From Fulverythrobacter ferritrahens (GTDB lineage Bacteria; Pseudomonadota; Alphaproteobacteria; Sphingomonadales; Sphingomonadaceae): 64,000 nucleotides of DNA. The stretch covers positions 434,001-498,000 of the forward strand of contig NZ_JACDXU010000002.1 of NCBI RefSeq assembly GCF_020539485.1, read 5' to 3'. The position numbers and the translations under genes were made by a program. Of the stretch, positions 53,614 through 63,091 are shown piece after piece (the stretch's first letter is position 1; each line of letters begins with the position of its first letter). The notes beneath the pieces were generated by a model that was not told the origin of the DNA, did not search any database, and saw nothing but the letters and a program-made list of their open reading frames with translations.

Positions 53614-53967
53614 ATGGCCAGCCCCTGGGACAGTTCGCGCGAGCAAGGGATGATCGTCACCACCACTGCCCTGGTGGAAGGGCGCCCGGTGAAGCAATAT
53701 CTTGGCATCGTGACGGGCGAAGTGATCGTGGGCGCCAATATCTTCCGCGATCTGTTCGCTTCCATCACCGACATCGTGGGCGGACGTTCCGGCAAATATG
53801 AGGAAGTGCTGAGCCGCGCGCGGGATGAGGCGATCGAGGAAATGAAGCAGCAGGCCCTGCAACGCGGCGGCAATGCGGTTGTGGGCGTGGACCTCGATTA
53901 CGAAGTGCTAGGCTCCAACGGATCGATGCTGATGGTCAGCGCCAGCGGCACGGCGGTGTTGCTCTGA
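53614..53967 (+). CDS. YbjQ-type (DUF74) putative heavy-metal-binding protein
   Basis: 117 aa. It matches the YbjQ/DUF74 family: [50 protein letters not shown], then [32 protein letters not shown]. The family forms pentameric rings in solved structures. Its biological role is unsettled, and the heavy-metal label is only historical. CTGGGAG lies before the ATG. It stands alone, divergent from the CPBP protease gene. Confidence 0.9.
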   Translation: MASPWDSSREQGMIVTTTALVEGRPVKQYLGIVTGEVIVGANIFRDLFASITDIVGGRSGKYEEVLSRARDEAIEEMKQQALQRGGNAVVGVDLDYEVLGSNGSMLMVSASGTAVLL

Positions 53968-54103
53968 CGATCAGCCAAGTCGAGAAGTAAAGCACGCAAG
54001 TAAAGCTCACGCATTGCCGGGCGCGCGCCTGTAAGCTAGGAGCGCGCCCACACGGGATTCCGCCCGCCGGAGTCCGCAAGAACACAGACTTCCGAAGGTT
54101 CCC

Positions 54104-54847
54104 ATGGCAGGCCATTCCAAGTTCAAGAACATCATGCACCGCAAGGGCGCTCAGGATAAGAAGCGCTCTGCAATGTTTTCCAAGCTCAGCCGCGAAATCA
54201 CCGTCGCGGCCAAGATGGGCATGCCCGATCCGGACATGAACCCGCGCCTGCGCGCCGCCGTCAACGCGGCCAAGGCGCAGTCCATGCCCAAGGACAATAT
54301 CCAGCGCGCCATCGACAAGGCGACCAAGGGCGAAGGCGATAATTACGAGGAAGTCCGCTATGAAGGCTACGGCCCCGGCGGTGTTGCCCTGATCGTCGAG
54401 GCGCTGACCGACAATCGCAACCGCACCGCCACCAATGTGCGCACGGCCTTCTCCAAGAATGGCGGCAATCTCGGCGCTTCGGGCGCGGTGAGCCACGGGT
54501 TCGAGCGGCTGGGCCTGATCGAATATCCCGGCAAGGTGGGTGACGAGGAAAAGGTGCTGGAAGCCGCGATCGAAGCGGGCGCCGACGATGTCGAGAGCGA
54601 CGAGGACAGCCACTCGATCTGGGTGTCGGTCGATTCGCTGCACGATGTCGCGCGCGAACTGGAAAAGGTTCTGGGCGAGGCCGAGGGCGTGAAGCTGGCG
54701 TGGAAGCCCACCCTGAAGACCGAGGTGGACGAAGGCACTGCCGCCACTCTGCTCAAGCTGATCGACACTCTGGACGACGATGACGACGTCCAGACCGTGT
54801 GGGGCAATTACGACATTCCCGACGACGTGATGGAGAAGCTGGGTTGA
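54104..54847 (+). CDS. yebC: YebC/PmpR-family regulator / translation factor
   Basis: 247 aa, standard for the family, with the opening [20 protein letters not shown] and [31 protein letters not shown]. The [23 protein letters not shown] block and an acidic C-terminal domain follow. YebC proteins were described as DNA-binding regulators, and more recently as factors easing ribosome stalling at proline stretches. It precedes ruvC with a repeat-bearing 127-base spacer, a conserved neighbourhood. Confidence 0.95.
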   Translation: MAGHSKFKNIMHRKGAQDKKRSAMFSKLSREITVAAKMGMPDPDMNPRLRAAVNAAKAQSMPKDNIQRAIDKATKGEGDNYEEVRYEGYGPGGVALIVEALTDNRNRTATNVRTAFSKNGGNLGASGAVSHGFERLGLIEYPGKVGDEEKVLEAAIEAGADDVESDEDSHSIWVSVDSLHDVARELEKVLGEAEGVKLAWKPTLKTEVDEGTAATLLKLIDTLDDDDDVQTVWGNYDIPDDVMEKLG

Positions 54848-54857
54848 TCTATCCGAT

Positions 54858-54970
54858 CCTCCCCGCAACGGGGAGGGGGACCGTCCGCAGGACGGTGGAG
54901 GGGGAGTGCCCCAGGGCTAACCCCCTCCGTCAGCTGCTGGCGCAGCTGCCACCTCCCCCTCTGGGGGAGG
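54858..54970. repeat. Nested palindromic element CCTCCCC...GGGGAGG
   Basis: The yebC-ruvC spacer is almost wholly a palindromic element: CCTCCCCG-caa-CGGGGAGG at the left, ACCGTCC/GGACGGT next, a GTCAGCTGCTGGCGCAGCTG segment and CCTCCCCCTCTGGGGGAGG at the right. The outer arms are mutually complementary. It resembles dispersed CCTCCCC-type repeats of other sphingomonads. Confidence 0.7.
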
Positions 54971-54974
54971 AACT

Positions 54975-55454
54975 TTGCATATGCTGATCCTTGGCCTCGA
55001 TCCCTCGCTCACCTGCACCGGCTGGGGCGTGGTGCGCAGCGTGGGATCGCGCCTCAGCCACATCGCCAATGGCCAGATCGCCACGGATAGCAAGGCGCCC
55101 TTGCCGGACCGGCTGCTGCATCTGCAGGACGCCGTCAGCGCGGTAATCGCCACCTATGCGCCCGACCGGGCGGCGGTGGAGGAAATCTTCGTCAACAAGA
55201 ACCCGCAATCCACCTTGAAGCTGGCGCAGGCGCGCGGCGCGGTTCTGGTGGCCTGCGCGCGCGGATCGCTGCCGGTGGCCGAACATGCCACGCGGCTGGT
55301 TAAGAAGGCCATCGTCGGCACGGGCGCGGCGGAAAAGCAGCAGGTGCAGGCCATGCTCAAGGTGTTGCTGCCCGGCGCGAACGTGGCGGGGGCAGACGCG
55401 GCGGACGCACTGGCCGTGGCGATTGCCGACGCGCATCTTGGAGGAGGGGCCTGA
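54975..55454 (+). CDS. ruvC: Holliday junction resolvase RuvC
   Basis: 159 aa. It cleaves four-way junctions made during recombination repair, with RuvAB. Catalytic acids are visible: D in [13 protein letters not shown] (near residue 9), E in [19 protein letters not shown], and the C-terminal D pair in [16 protein letters not shown]. The ATG two codons downstream (54981) is the other possible start. ruvA and ruvB are not next to it in this window; a small monooxygenase-like gene overlaps its stop codon (TGATG). Confidence 0.95.
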   Translation: MHMLILGLDPSLTCTGWGVVRSVGSRLSHIANGQIATDSKAPLPDRLLHLQDAVSAVIATYAPDRAAVEEIFVNKNPQSTLKLAQARGAVLVACARGSLPVAEHATRLVKKAIVGTGAAEKQQVQAMLKVLLPGANVAGADAADALAVAIADAHLGGGA

Positions 55455-55762
55455 TGTATCTCAACGTCTTCCGCAGCCGCAAACGGGCGGATATGGATGC
55501 GGCGGCCTATGCCGCGGATGCCGCGCGGATGGAGGCACTGGCGCGCGAGCAGCCCGGCTTCATCGCCTATCGCAGCTATCGCGCGGAGGATGGCGAAACC
55601 CTCTCCATGTCCGAATGGGAGAGCGAGGATCACGCCCGCGCATGGGCCCGCCATGTGGAACATGCCATGGTGCAGGGCCGGGGGCGTATGGATTATTACG
55701 AGAGCTACACCGTCTATTCCTGCCCCGATCCGCGCGTGCGCCATTTCGCTCGCGAAGGCTGA
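55454..55762 (+). CDS. Antibiotic-biosynthesis-monooxygenase (ABM) fold protein
   Basis: 102 aa small alpha+beta protein. The pattern (YLNVFRSRKRADMDAAAYAADAARMEALAREQPGFIAYRSYRAEDGETLSMSEWES, then HARAWARHVEHAMVQGRG) fits the dimeric ABM/ferredoxin-like fold seen in monooxygenases and haem-degrading enzymes. No cofactor site can be assigned, so the function is open. The start codon overlaps the ruvC stop, so the two are probably translated together. Confidence 0.8.
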   Translation: MYLNVFRSRKRADMDAAAYAADAARMEALAREQPGFIAYRSYRAEDGETLSMSEWESEDHARAWARHVEHAMVQGRGRMDYYESYTVYSCPDPRVRHFAREG

Positions 55763-55807
55763 GCGATAGGGCGCGCACGATCACAATTCCGATATTCGAG
55801 GCCTGAC

Positions 55808-56155
55808 ATGACGATCCACTTCTATGGGATTCCCAATTGCGACACAGTGAAGAAGGCGCGCAGCTGGCTCGATGGGCAGGGGATCGCCTACACTTTCCAT
55901 GACTACAAGAAGGAAGGGGCGGATGCCGCGAAGCTGGAAGGCTGGGCGGGGATCGTGGGTTGGGAAAAGCTGCTGAACCGCGCGGGCACTACCTTCCGCA
56001 AGCTGCCGGATGAGGCGAAGCAGGATCTCGATACGGCCAAGGCGATAGCGCTGATGGTGGAGCAGCCCAGCATGATCAAGCGCCCGGTGGTGGAATATCC
56101 CGGCGGGTTGCTGGTGGGTTTCAAGGTTGAGGACTGGGCGGCTGCGCTGGGGTGA
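55808..56155 (+). CDS. ArsC/Spx-like reductase family protein
   Basis: 115 aa thioredoxin-fold protein. It opens with MTIHFYGIPNCDTVKKARSWLDGQGIAYTFHDYK, with a single Cys where ArsC has its catalytic residue. It continues with KLLNRAGTTFRKLP and ends with the IKRPVVEY segment typical of YffB/ArsC-like proteins. Despite the family name, YffB-type members do not reduce arsenate; a glutathione-dependent thiol role is more likely. It lies 45 bases after the ABM-fold gene in a yebC-ruvC-ABM-arsC run. Confidence 0.88.
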   Translation: MTIHFYGIPNCDTVKKARSWLDGQGIAYTFHDYKKEGADAAKLEGWAGIVGWEKLLNRAGTTFRKLPDEAKQDLDTAKAIALMVEQPSMIKRPVVEYPGGLLVGFKVEDWAAALG

Positions 56156-56162
56156 GGCTGGC

Positions 56163-57053
56163 TCAGCTCAGATAGAAATTCTGCGCCTTCAGCGGCTCGG
56201 GCGGTTCCTCGCCCAGAGGGGCGGCTAGGCTGATTTCCACCGCGCGGCAGATCGCGTCGAGCGGCAGGGCATTGGGCGTGGTGCCGAAGGGGTGGCTGAG
56301 GTCTTCGGTCACTTCGGCAAGGCCCAGGAAGACATAGGCCACGATGCCCACGAAAACCGGGGTCATCCAGCCGGCCGTGCTGACCAGCGCCAGCGGCAGC
56401 AGCAGGCAATAGACATAGGTCGTGCGGTAGATCAGCAGCGAATAGACATAGGGCAGCGGCGTATTGGCGATCCGCTCGCACCCGGCCTGTTGCAGGGCGA
56501 TATTGGCGAGGCGTTCCTGCATGGCCTTGGCGCCGAAGCCGTCCATCGCCCCTTGCCGCAGCGCATCGCCCAGATCGGCGGCAATCGCATCCAGCGCGGC
56601 GCAGGGCGGGTGTGGCGCATCGGCCAGAACCCCGCCGAATTCTCTCGCCCTTTCGTCATCCTTCAGCTTGCGCAGATTGGCACGGTGCAGGTGAATGAAG
56701 GCGCGTGCGGCGCGGATGATGCGGCGCTGGCGTTCCTCGCCCTGCACGAACAGCTGCGCCTCACGCGCCAGGCTGCGCATGTCGGCCAGCAGCCCGCCCC
56801 ACAGCCTGCGCCCTTCCCACCAGCGGTCATAAGCGGCGTTGTTGCGGAAGCCGAGGAACAGCGAGAGGGCGATACCGAACACGGTGAAGCCAACCGCCTC
56901 CAGCTCGGGAAAGGCGCCAAAGCGCTGGTGCAGCAACACCATCAGCGCGGAAAACAGCATCAGCCCGGCCACGCGCGGCGCGATCAGCGGCACGATGGAG
57001 CCGCGTACCGCAAAGGCCAGCTGGAGCCAGTTCGGCTTGTCGCGCAGGATCAT
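56163..57053 (-). CDS. Bestrophin-family (UPF0187) membrane channel
   Basis: 296 aa. Conserved blocks of bacterial bestrophins: PLIAPRVAGLMLFSALMVLL, FTVFGIALSLFLGFRNNAAYDRWWEGRRLWG (near residue 55) and PLPYVYSLLIYRTTYVYCLLLPLALV. Four hydrophobic segments are visible. Bacterial homologues form pentameric ion channels (sodium-selective in Klebsiella); the physiological role here is unknown. It starts 11 bases upstream of the ubiG stop in the ubiG-bestrophin direction (same strand) and is probably co-transcribed after ubiG. Confidence 0.9.
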   Translation of the reverse strand: MILRDKPNWLQLAFAVRGSIVPLIAPRVAGLMLFSALMVLLHQRFGAFPELEAVGFTVFGIALSLFLGFRNNAAYDRWWEGRRLWGGLLADMRSLAREAQLFVQGEERQRRIIRAARAFIHLHRANLRKLKDDERAREFGGVLADAPHPPCAALDAIAADLGDALRQGAMDGFGAKAMQERLANIALQQAGCERIANTPLPYVYSLLIYRTTYVYCLLLPLALVSTAGWMTPVFVGIVAYVFLGLAEVTEDLSHPFGTTPNALPLDAICRAVEISLAAPLGEEPPEPLKAQNFYLS

Positions 57054-57063
57054 GGTCCGCCTT

Positions 57064-57801
57064 TCAGCCCGCCCAGGCAGTGACGATGTAATTGAGCGAA
57101 AGATCGCCCGAAAGATGCAGGCCCTTCATCGGCGAGAAGGAAATGCCGCGCGGCTCGCCCATCACCAGCCCGGCCCCGGCCAGCAGATCGCCCAACTCGT
57201 CGGGAGTGATGAAATCGTCCCAATGATGGGTGCCCTTGGGGATCAGCCCGATTCCCTCCGCCGCATCCACCATCAGCAGGCGCGATTGCGGGGTGCGGTT
57301 GGGGGTGGAAAGGACCATCAGCCCGCCTTGCACCAGCCTTTCGGCCAGCTGGCGCAGGAACAGCGCCTTGTCCGCCACATGCTCGATCACTTCCATCGCG
57401 GTGACCAGATCGAACCGGCCAAGCCCCAGCGCACCCAATTCGCCATGGCGATAATCGATGGCAAGGCCGCCGCCCGCCGCATGGGCTTGGGCCGCCGCGA
57501 TGTTCTGGGCCGCCGCGTCCACGCCCGTAACTGCCGCGCCCAGCCGTGCCAGCGGCTCTGCCAGCAGGCCCGCGCCGCAGCCCACATCCAGCGCGCCGCG
57601 CCCGGCCAGCGGCTTCAGCGAGGCAGGATCGGCGCCCCAATGGAGGTTCACTGCCTCCCGCAAAAAGCCCAGCCGCACGGGGTTGAGCTTGTGCAGCATG
57701 GCGGATGAACCCCTGGGGTTCCACCAGTCCGCCGCCAGCGCGCCGAAATGCTCGGCTTCTTCGGGGCGGATCGTTGCAGATGCGACAGTTGCATTAGGCA
57801 T
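57064..57801 (-). CDS. ubiG: Ubiquinone biosynthesis O-methyltransferase
   Basis: 245 aa. It carries out both SAM-dependent O-methylations in ubiquinone synthesis. SAM site: LDVGCGAGLLAEPLARLGAAVTGVDAA. Family blocks are HFGALAADWWNPRGSSAMLHKLNPVRL at the N-terminus and LSTPNRTPQSRLL further on. It is divergent from lysC by 56 bases, a gene pairing common in alphaproteobacteria. The bestrophin gene follows it on the same strand. Confidence 0.95.
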   Translation of the reverse strand: MPNATVASATIRPEEAEHFGALAADWWNPRGSSAMLHKLNPVRLGFLREAVNLHWGADPASLKPLAGRGALDVGCGAGLLAEPLARLGAAVTGVDAAAQNIAAAQAHAAGGGLAIDYRHGELGALGLGRFDLVTAMEVIEHVADKALFLRQLAERLVQGGLMVLSTPNRTPQSRLLMVDAAEGIGLIPKGTHHWDDFITPDELGDLLAGAGLVMGEPRGISFSPMKGLHLSGDLSLNYIVTAWAG

Positions 57802-57857
57802 GCTGCCCTCCTAACAGCGCGCCAGACCTGATTCCAGCGTGCAGGAGCAAGAACGAC

Positions 57858-59126
57858 TTGGCCCGGATCGTGATGAAATTCGGCGGCACCTCGATGGCGG
57901 GGACGGAACGCATCCGTCGCGTCGCCAATATCGTGCGCCGTCAGCAGGCCGCGGGGCATGAAGTTGCCGTGGTGGTTTCCGCCATGGCGGGCGAAACCGA
58001 TCGCCTGGTGAACTTCTGCCGCGAGGCGAATCCCCTCTATGACCCCGCGGAATATGACGTGGTGGTCGCCTCGGGCGAACAGGTGACGTCGGGCCTGCTC
58101 GCGCTCACCCTGCAGGCCATGGGCTGCAAGGCGCGCAGCTGGCTGGGTTGGCAGCTGCCGATCCATACGGACGATGCCCATGCCAAGGCGCGGATCGAGG
58201 ATATCGATTCCGAAGCCCTGCTGGCCAGCATGGCCGCTGGCGAGATCGCGGTGATCCCCGGTTTCCAGGGCCTTTCGCCCGCCAATCGGGTGACCACTCT
58301 GGGCCGTGGCGGTTCCGATACTTCGGCGGTGGCCGTGGCGGCGGCAGTGAATGCCGATCGCTGCGACATCTATACCGATGTGGACGGCGTCTACACCACC
58401 GATCCGCGCATCGTGGCCAAGGCGCGCAAGCTCAGCCACGTGACTTACGAAGAAATGCTCGAACTGGCCTCGGTCGGCTCGAAGGTGCTGCAAACCCGCT
58501 CGGTCAGCCTCGCCATGAAGGAGAAGGTCCGGGTGCAGGTGCTCTCGTCCTTTATCGACGATGATGCGCCGGCTGCCGACACGCTCCCCGGAACGATGAT
58601 CGTCAGCGATGAGGAACTCGAAGGACTGGACATGGAACGTCAGCTGATCACCGGCATCGCCGCCGACAAGAACGAAGCGAAGGTTACCCTTACCCGCATC
58701 GCGGACCGCCCCGGCGCGGTGGCCACCGTGTTCGAACCGCTTGCCGCCAACAACATCAATGTCGACATGATTATCCAGAATGTCGCCAAGGATAAGGGCG
58801 AGACGGATGTGACCTTCACTGTCCCCAAGGCCGACCTGCTGCGCACTCAGGCGCTGCTGGAAGAGAACAAGGACAAGATCGGCTTCTTCCGCATGATCAG
58901 CGACGACAAGGTCGCCAAGATCAGTGTCGTGGGCGTCGGCATGCGCAGCCATGCGGGCGTTGCCAGCACCATGTTCAAGGCGCTGGCCGATCGCGGGATC
59001 AATATCCAGGCGATCTCCACCAGCGAGATCAAGGTCAGCGTGCTGATCGACGAAGACGAGACCGAACTGGCCGTCCGCGTGCTGCACACTGCCTATGATC
59101 TGGACTCGAAGGACGAAGCGGCCTGA
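57858..59126 (+). CDS. lysC: Aspartate kinase
   Basis: 422 aa from a TTG start (AGGAG 12 bases upstream; the next residues ARIVMKFGGTSMAGTERI are the conserved beginning). It phosphorylates aspartate, the first step to lysine, threonine, methionine and diaminopimelate. The kinase domain has FGGTS and the GRGGSDTSAVAVAAAV site. Two C-terminal ACT domains (about 270-420) imply feedback control by lysine and threonine. The stop codon abuts that of the convergent PepSY gene. Confidence 0.96.
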   Translation: MARIVMKFGGTSMAGTERIRRVANIVRRQQAAGHEVAVVVSAMAGETDRLVNFCREANPLYDPAEYDVVVASGEQVTSGLLALTLQAMGCKARSWLGWQLPIHTDDAHAKARIEDIDSEALLASMAAGEIAVIPGFQGLSPANRVTTLGRGGSDTSAVAVAAAVNADRCDIYTDVDGVYTTDPRIVAKARKLSHVTYEEMLELASVGSKVLQTRSVSLAMKEKVRVQVLSSFIDDDAPAADTLPGTMIVSDEELEGLDMERQLITGIAADKNEAKVTLTRIADRPGAVATVFEPLAANNINVDMIIQNVAKDKGETDVTFTVPKADLLRTQALLEENKDKIGFFRMISDDKVAKISVVGVGMRSHAGVASTMFKALADRGINIQAISTSEIKVSVLIDEDETELAVRVLHTAYDLDSKDEAA

Positions 59127-60203
59127 TCAGCCGCGCTTGGGTCTGGGCCTTCTGAACCAGAAGGTCCAGACCGCAAAGCTGCCCAGGATCGCCATGGCGA
59201 GGCCGGAGAAGGTCATGACCAGGCGATAGGGCAGCCCGCCTACCTTGGCCGCGTGGAGCGGGTAGGAGGCGTTGAAGGCCTGCGCGCCTGCCGAAAGTGC
59301 CAGCGCATCGCGCGCATGGAGCAGGCGGCCGTTTGCTGCATCGAACCACAAGGTGGAACGCCCATTGGGCAGCCATTCGGCAGCGCGCTTCATGCGGATC
59401 GTGATCGGCTTGCCGGGCTCGCCCGGTTCAGGCGCATCGGGCAGCGCAAGGATGCGCATCTGCGCATCGGGAAAGCGCGCATGGGCGGCCAGCACGATGG
59501 CCCCTATGTCCAGATCCGCCGCGCGCGGGCCGCTTTCCAGTTCGGGCTGTTTGAAAGCTGCGGCAATCGAGCCATAGCCGGAGAAGGGCGCCACCACCAC
59601 TTCCGCCACCGGGCGGAACAGCAGCATCGACCCGGTGAGCGCCGAAAGCAGCAGCAGCGGCGCGGCCACGATCCCCAGATCGCGATGCTGCATCACTATG
59701 GCGGGGCGGCTCATCCGCTTGGGCCAGAGGCGGAACCTGAAGGTCTTGCGGGTGCGCCACCACATTATCACGCCGGTGATGACGAAGAGGATCGCGCAAA
59801 GCCCCGCTATGCCGGAAACCCATTCCCCCACATCGCCGGTGAACAGATGGTGATGCAGGTCGAACAGCCATATTTCCGGCCGTTCCCACTGGCTGGTCCA
59901 GCGAGTGACGAGAGTGCCCGACTGGTCGTAATAGGCGGCGGCTCCGTCAGGCAGGCGCAGCTGATGCAGGCCGAAACGGTCGCTGGCATAGATGATGCTC
60001 TCGGCCTCAGGTTCGGCGGCGAGCATCTTCGCTGTGGTATCGGCAATGAGCGTGGCATCGGCCACGCGCGCGTCACCGGCATGGGGCAGCGCGATCCATT
60101 CCTCCTTATGGACGAGGATCGCGCCGGTCAGCCCCAGCACTGCCAGCACCAGCCCGACAATGCCGCCCGCCCAGCGATGGACGAGGTCGATTATCCGCAT
60201 CAT
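59127..60203 (-). CDS. PepSY-associated membrane protein (iron-uptake type)
   Basis: 358 aa. Four hydrophobic segments with PepSY-TM features: WAGGIVGLVLAVLGLTGAILVHKEEW at the N-terminus, HHHLFTGDVGEWVSGIAGLCAILFVITGVIMWWRTRK in the middle, VMQHRDLGIVAAPLLLLSALTGSMLLFRP, and a C-terminal helix MTFSGLAMAILGSFAVWTFWF. Such proteins, with several conserved histidines, are encoded beside TonB receptors and are thought to reduce ferric siderophores at the inner membrane. It lies 32 bases downstream of the TonB receptor gene and is probably in its operon. Confidence 0.87.
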   Translation of the reverse strand: MMRIIDLVHRWAGGIVGLVLAVLGLTGAILVHKEEWIALPHAGDARVADATLIADTTAKMLAAEPEAESIIYASDRFGLHQLRLPDGAAAYYDQSGTLVTRWTSQWERPEIWLFDLHHHLFTGDVGEWVSGIAGLCAILFVITGVIMWWRTRKTFRFRLWPKRMSRPAIVMQHRDLGIVAAPLLLLSALTGSMLLFRPVAEVVVAPFSGYGSIAAAFKQPELESGPRAADLDIGAIVLAAHARFPDAQMRILALPDAPEPGEPGKPITIRMKRAAEWLPNGRSTLWFDAANGRLLHARDALALSAGAQAFNASYPLHAAKVGGLPYRLVMTFSGLAMAILGSFAVWTFWFRRPRPKRG

Positions 60204-60235
60204 CTCTTATGCCCCGCTTCAGGCCGGCGTGCGGC

Positions 60236-62449
60236 TCAGAACCGGGCGTCCCAGGCGAGCGTGAAGCTGCGGCCCCGACCGGCGAAATAGGCCAGATTGT
60301 CGGTCGGCAGGCGAGTGTCGCTGCTGTAATCGATGTAGAACTCGTCAAACAGGTTCTGGACCGCCAGAGTGATGCCGCTCTTATTGCCCAAAGCGTAGCG
60401 GATGCTGGCATCGGTGACATTGTAGCCGCCGAAATTGTTGCGCACATCCGGCACCGGCTTGCCTGCATCGGCCTCGAAGCTGCGCTTCAGGTAGAACTGG
60501 GTCTGCACTCGCGCCGAGATCGGGCCGCGATTGAGGCTGGCGGCCAGATTGACGCGGTCGGGCGAGATATTGGTGCCATCCAGATCGGTATCGACAATGC
60601 CGTCGGGATTGGCGCTGTCGCTGTCATAGCGGCCCTTGATCCGCGCATAGCCGGCGGACAGGCGTAGTCCGTCCGTGGGCGTGATGGCGAGGTTCAGTTC
60701 CAGCCCTTCGATCTCCACCCGCTGGCGCTGGACATCGAAGATGCCGTTGCCCGCGGCGATCAGCAGTTGGCCCTTGTCGCTGGATGACCAGAAATAGGTT
60801 GCGCTGGCATCCACAATGCCGCGCTTCGCCTCGATGCCCACTTCGCGATTGTTGGAAACCACCGGGCTGATGTCGAGGTAATCGTCCATGTCGACGCCCG
60901 GCACCTTCACCGCGCGAGTGATGCGGCCGATATCGGGCACGGTGAAGCCTTCGGCATAGCTGGCATAGGCGCGGATGCCCGCCCAGGGCTCCACGATCAC
61001 GCCGCCATTGACCAGCAGATCCTCGAAAGTCGGCTTGCCGCCGGAAACCGCCACGCCGCCGAAAGTCGCCGGGTTGGGCGGGTTGCCGGTGGCAGTGGTG
61101 GAAGCCAGCGTGTGATAATCGTCGATCTTGATCTGGACGTTTTCGTAACGCACGCCGCCCGCCAGGCGCAGCACATCGTTGAACAGGCCGAGATTGAACT
61201 GGGCGAAGGGCGCGATGCTGCGGAAGTCGCTTGGCGGCACCCAGACGCGGTCGGTAGCGATCAGGCGCTGCTCGGTCTTGTCGGTCAGGATGTCGAGGCC
61301 GACTGTGGCAGTCAGTGCCTCGATGCCGGGGATCGCCCGTTCATAGCTGAACTTCGCGCCCAGCTTGCGGCTGCGGTTCTCCGACTGGTCGAACAGGGTG
61401 CCGATGGGGGCGATCGCCGGGTCCTGGAAGGTCGCGATCGGATTGGGCTCGCCGCCGAACGTATCGTAAGTGCGGTTGAAGAAGATCTGGCTGATGAAAT
61501 TGCCGCCGCCCAGATCACTATCGGTATAGGACAGGGCAATGCTTTCCGCCTGGTTCGCGGCGGGGATGCCCGGCGGGTCGCCGCGCACGGCGCTGGTGGG
61601 CAGGCCGGTGTTGCGATTGCCGGCGAGCGGGACGAAATCCCCGTCGCCATCCAGTTCGAAGCGGCTGGCGATCAGGTCCAGCCTGCCGCTGCTGCCCACT
61701 TCATAGCCGAGCCGCGCGAAGAGCGAGACAGTCTGCGAATCCTGCGTTTCGCCCTGCGTCAGGTTGATGCCCGCGCGGCGGCCTTCGCCATCGTAGAACA
61801 CGCCGCGCTTTTCATAGGCCGCGCCAAAAGTCGCGTCGAAGCGCCCAGCCTTGTACTGGACGAGGCCGGCCAGCTTGCCGCCGAACCCGTCGCCGTTGAA
61901 ATCGTCGCTCGCCGTGCCCTGCACCAGCACGCGCCCGCTCACGCCTTCCTCGCGCGGGGCGCCGACCGTCACCTGATTGACGATGCCGCCAGTGCCGCCG
62001 ATGCCCTGCAGCGCGTTGGAGCCGAAGATCACTTCCACCCGGTCGACGAAGAAGGCGTCGATAGTGAAGCCGTCGCGGCTGCCGTCGCGCATCGGGGTCG
62101 ATTGCGGAATGCCGTTGATGGCATAGAGCGGCGAGCGGCCGCGCAGGGTCTCGCCCGCGCCGGAGAGCTTCTGGCGAGTGGGGGAGAAGGAGGGCAGCAG
62201 GTTCGCCACTGCGTCCGTCACCGAACCGGCGATGACGACCTGCTGGCTCAGCTCTTCCTCGTCGATCACGTCGATGGTCAGCGGCAGGGCATTGGCCGGC
62301 AGGATCGTGCGCGCGGCAGTGACGACGATGGTCTTTTCCGGGCCGCTTTCGCTGGCTGCCGCGCCTGTCTCGCTCTGCGCGAGGGCAGGCGATCCCGCCA
62401 CGGCGGCAAGCGCGAAGACGGACAGCGAGAGCGGCAAGCGAAGCGACAT
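60236..62449 (-). CDS. TonB-dependent outer-membrane receptor
   Basis: 737 aa. A signal peptide (LPLSLSVFALAAVAGSPALAQ) leads to a short N-terminal segment, a plug domain (about 55-170, with GNTLRGRSPLYAINGIPQSTP-like region and GSNALQGIGGTGGIVNQVT) and a beta-barrel up to the C-terminal aromatic residue (FTLAWDARF). It imports a ligand, most likely a ferric siderophore, using TonB energy. The downstream PepSY gene and the Fur-like box upstream support iron uptake. The ligand cannot be named from sequence. Confidence 0.93.
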   Translation of the reverse strand: MSLRLPLSLSVFALAAVAGSPALAQSETGAAASESGPEKTIVVTAARTILPANALPLTIDVIDEEELSQQVVIAGSVTDAVANLLPSFSPTRQKLSGAGETLRGRSPLYAINGIPQSTPMRDGSRDGFTIDAFFVDRVEVIFGSNALQGIGGTGGIVNQVTVGAPREEGVSGRVLVQGTASDDFNGDGFGGKLAGLVQYKAGRFDATFGAAYEKRGVFYDGEGRRAGINLTQGETQDSQTVSLFARLGYEVGSSGRLDLIASRFELDGDGDFVPLAGNRNTGLPTSAVRGDPPGIPAANQAESIALSYTDSDLGGGNFISQIFFNRTYDTFGGEPNPIATFQDPAIAPIGTLFDQSENRSRKLGAKFSYERAIPGIEALTATVGLDILTDKTEQRLIATDRVWVPPSDFRSIAPFAQFNLGLFNDVLRLAGGVRYENVQIKIDDYHTLASTTATGNPPNPATFGGVAVSGGKPTFEDLLVNGGVIVEPWAGIRAYASYAEGFTVPDIGRITRAVKVPGVDMDDYLDISPVVSNNREVGIEAKRGIVDASATYFWSSSDKGQLLIAAGNGIFDVQRQRVEIEGLELNLAITPTDGLRLSAGYARIKGRYDSDSANPDGIVDTDLDGTNISPDRVNLAASLNRGPISARVQTQFYLKRSFEADAGKPVPDVRNNFGGYNVTDASIRYALGNKSGITLAVQNLFDEFYIDYSSDTRLPTDNLAYFAGRGRSFTLAWDARF

Positions 62450-62522
62450 TGAGTATCCCCTGCGCCCGGAAGGCAGGACGCCATCCGGGATTCGGGGCTC
62501 GCTAGCAGTGGTTACCTACTAC

Positions 62523-62537
62523 TGCAAGTCATTCTCA
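62523..62537 (-). promoter_or_regulatory. Fur-like box upstream of the TonB receptor
   Basis: TGAGAATGACTTGCA on the minus strand keeps the left half of the Fur consensus (TGAGAATnATT) and part of the right half. It lies about 75 bases upstream of the receptor start, a position suited to iron repression. The NTF2-like gene stop codon is 12 bases away on the other side. Confidence 0.5.
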
Positions 62538-62548
62538 AGAGCAGATTG

Positions 62549-63091
62549 TCAGTCGACCCAGCCCGCTGGCGTGCCGTTGGCGCCCATGATCTGGCGCTTC
62601 TTGATCAGCCACTTGCCATCCTGCTTCACCAGCCAGTCGAACTCGCGGCCCATGATCAGGATGCGCGGGGCATCGCCTTCCTTGTCCACCACATATTCCG
62701 TGAAGACGAGGCGCGCGGTGGCCGTATCGCCATCCACCTTGATCAGCGGATTGCCGATCAGGATGTTGAGCGCGAAGCTCTTGCGCTGCGGCGCATCGGC
62801 GGGAACGGCGGCATAGGCGCCCTTGATCGCCTCGATCCCCTTGTAGCTGTTGGGGCCAAGGATCATTTCGCCATCGGCCGTGAAATATTCGCCCACCTTG
62901 TCTTTCACGCCGCCACCGAAATGCGCGTAATAGCTGGTGAGGAGGTCTTCGATCTCGGCCTTGTCGATCACGGCCTGCATCGTCAGCGGGCTCTTCGCGG
63001 CGGCCGGTGCGGTGCCTGCCATTATCAGGCCCAGTGCCAGGCTTAAAGCGACGCCCAGTGCCGTGCCGATCCCCGTCAGTCTTGCTTTCAT
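62549..63091 (-). CDS. Secreted NTF2/SnoaL-like protein
   Basis: 180 aa from the ATG at 63091 (GGAAG upstream; the longer frame upstream lacks conservation). The signal peptide is about 32 residues (GTALGVALSLALGLIMAGTAPAAA). The mature part has the SnoaL/NTF2-like pattern: IDKAEIEDLLTSYYAHFGGGVKDKVGEYFTADGEM, then GREFDWLVKQDGKWLIKKRQIM. This fold binds small hydrophobic ligands or catalyses isomerisation and dehydration. No specific activity can be assigned. It is the last gene before the iron-uptake operon and may be an independent transcription unit. Confidence 0.82.
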   Translation of the reverse strand: MKARLTGIGTALGVALSLALGLIMAGTAPAAAKSPLTMQAVIDKAEIEDLLTSYYAHFGGGVKDKVGEYFTADGEMILGPNSYKGIEAIKGAYAAVPADAPQRKSFALNILIGNPLIKVDGDTATARLVFTEYVVDKEGDAPRILIMGREFDWLVKQDGKWLIKKRQIMGANGTPAGWVD

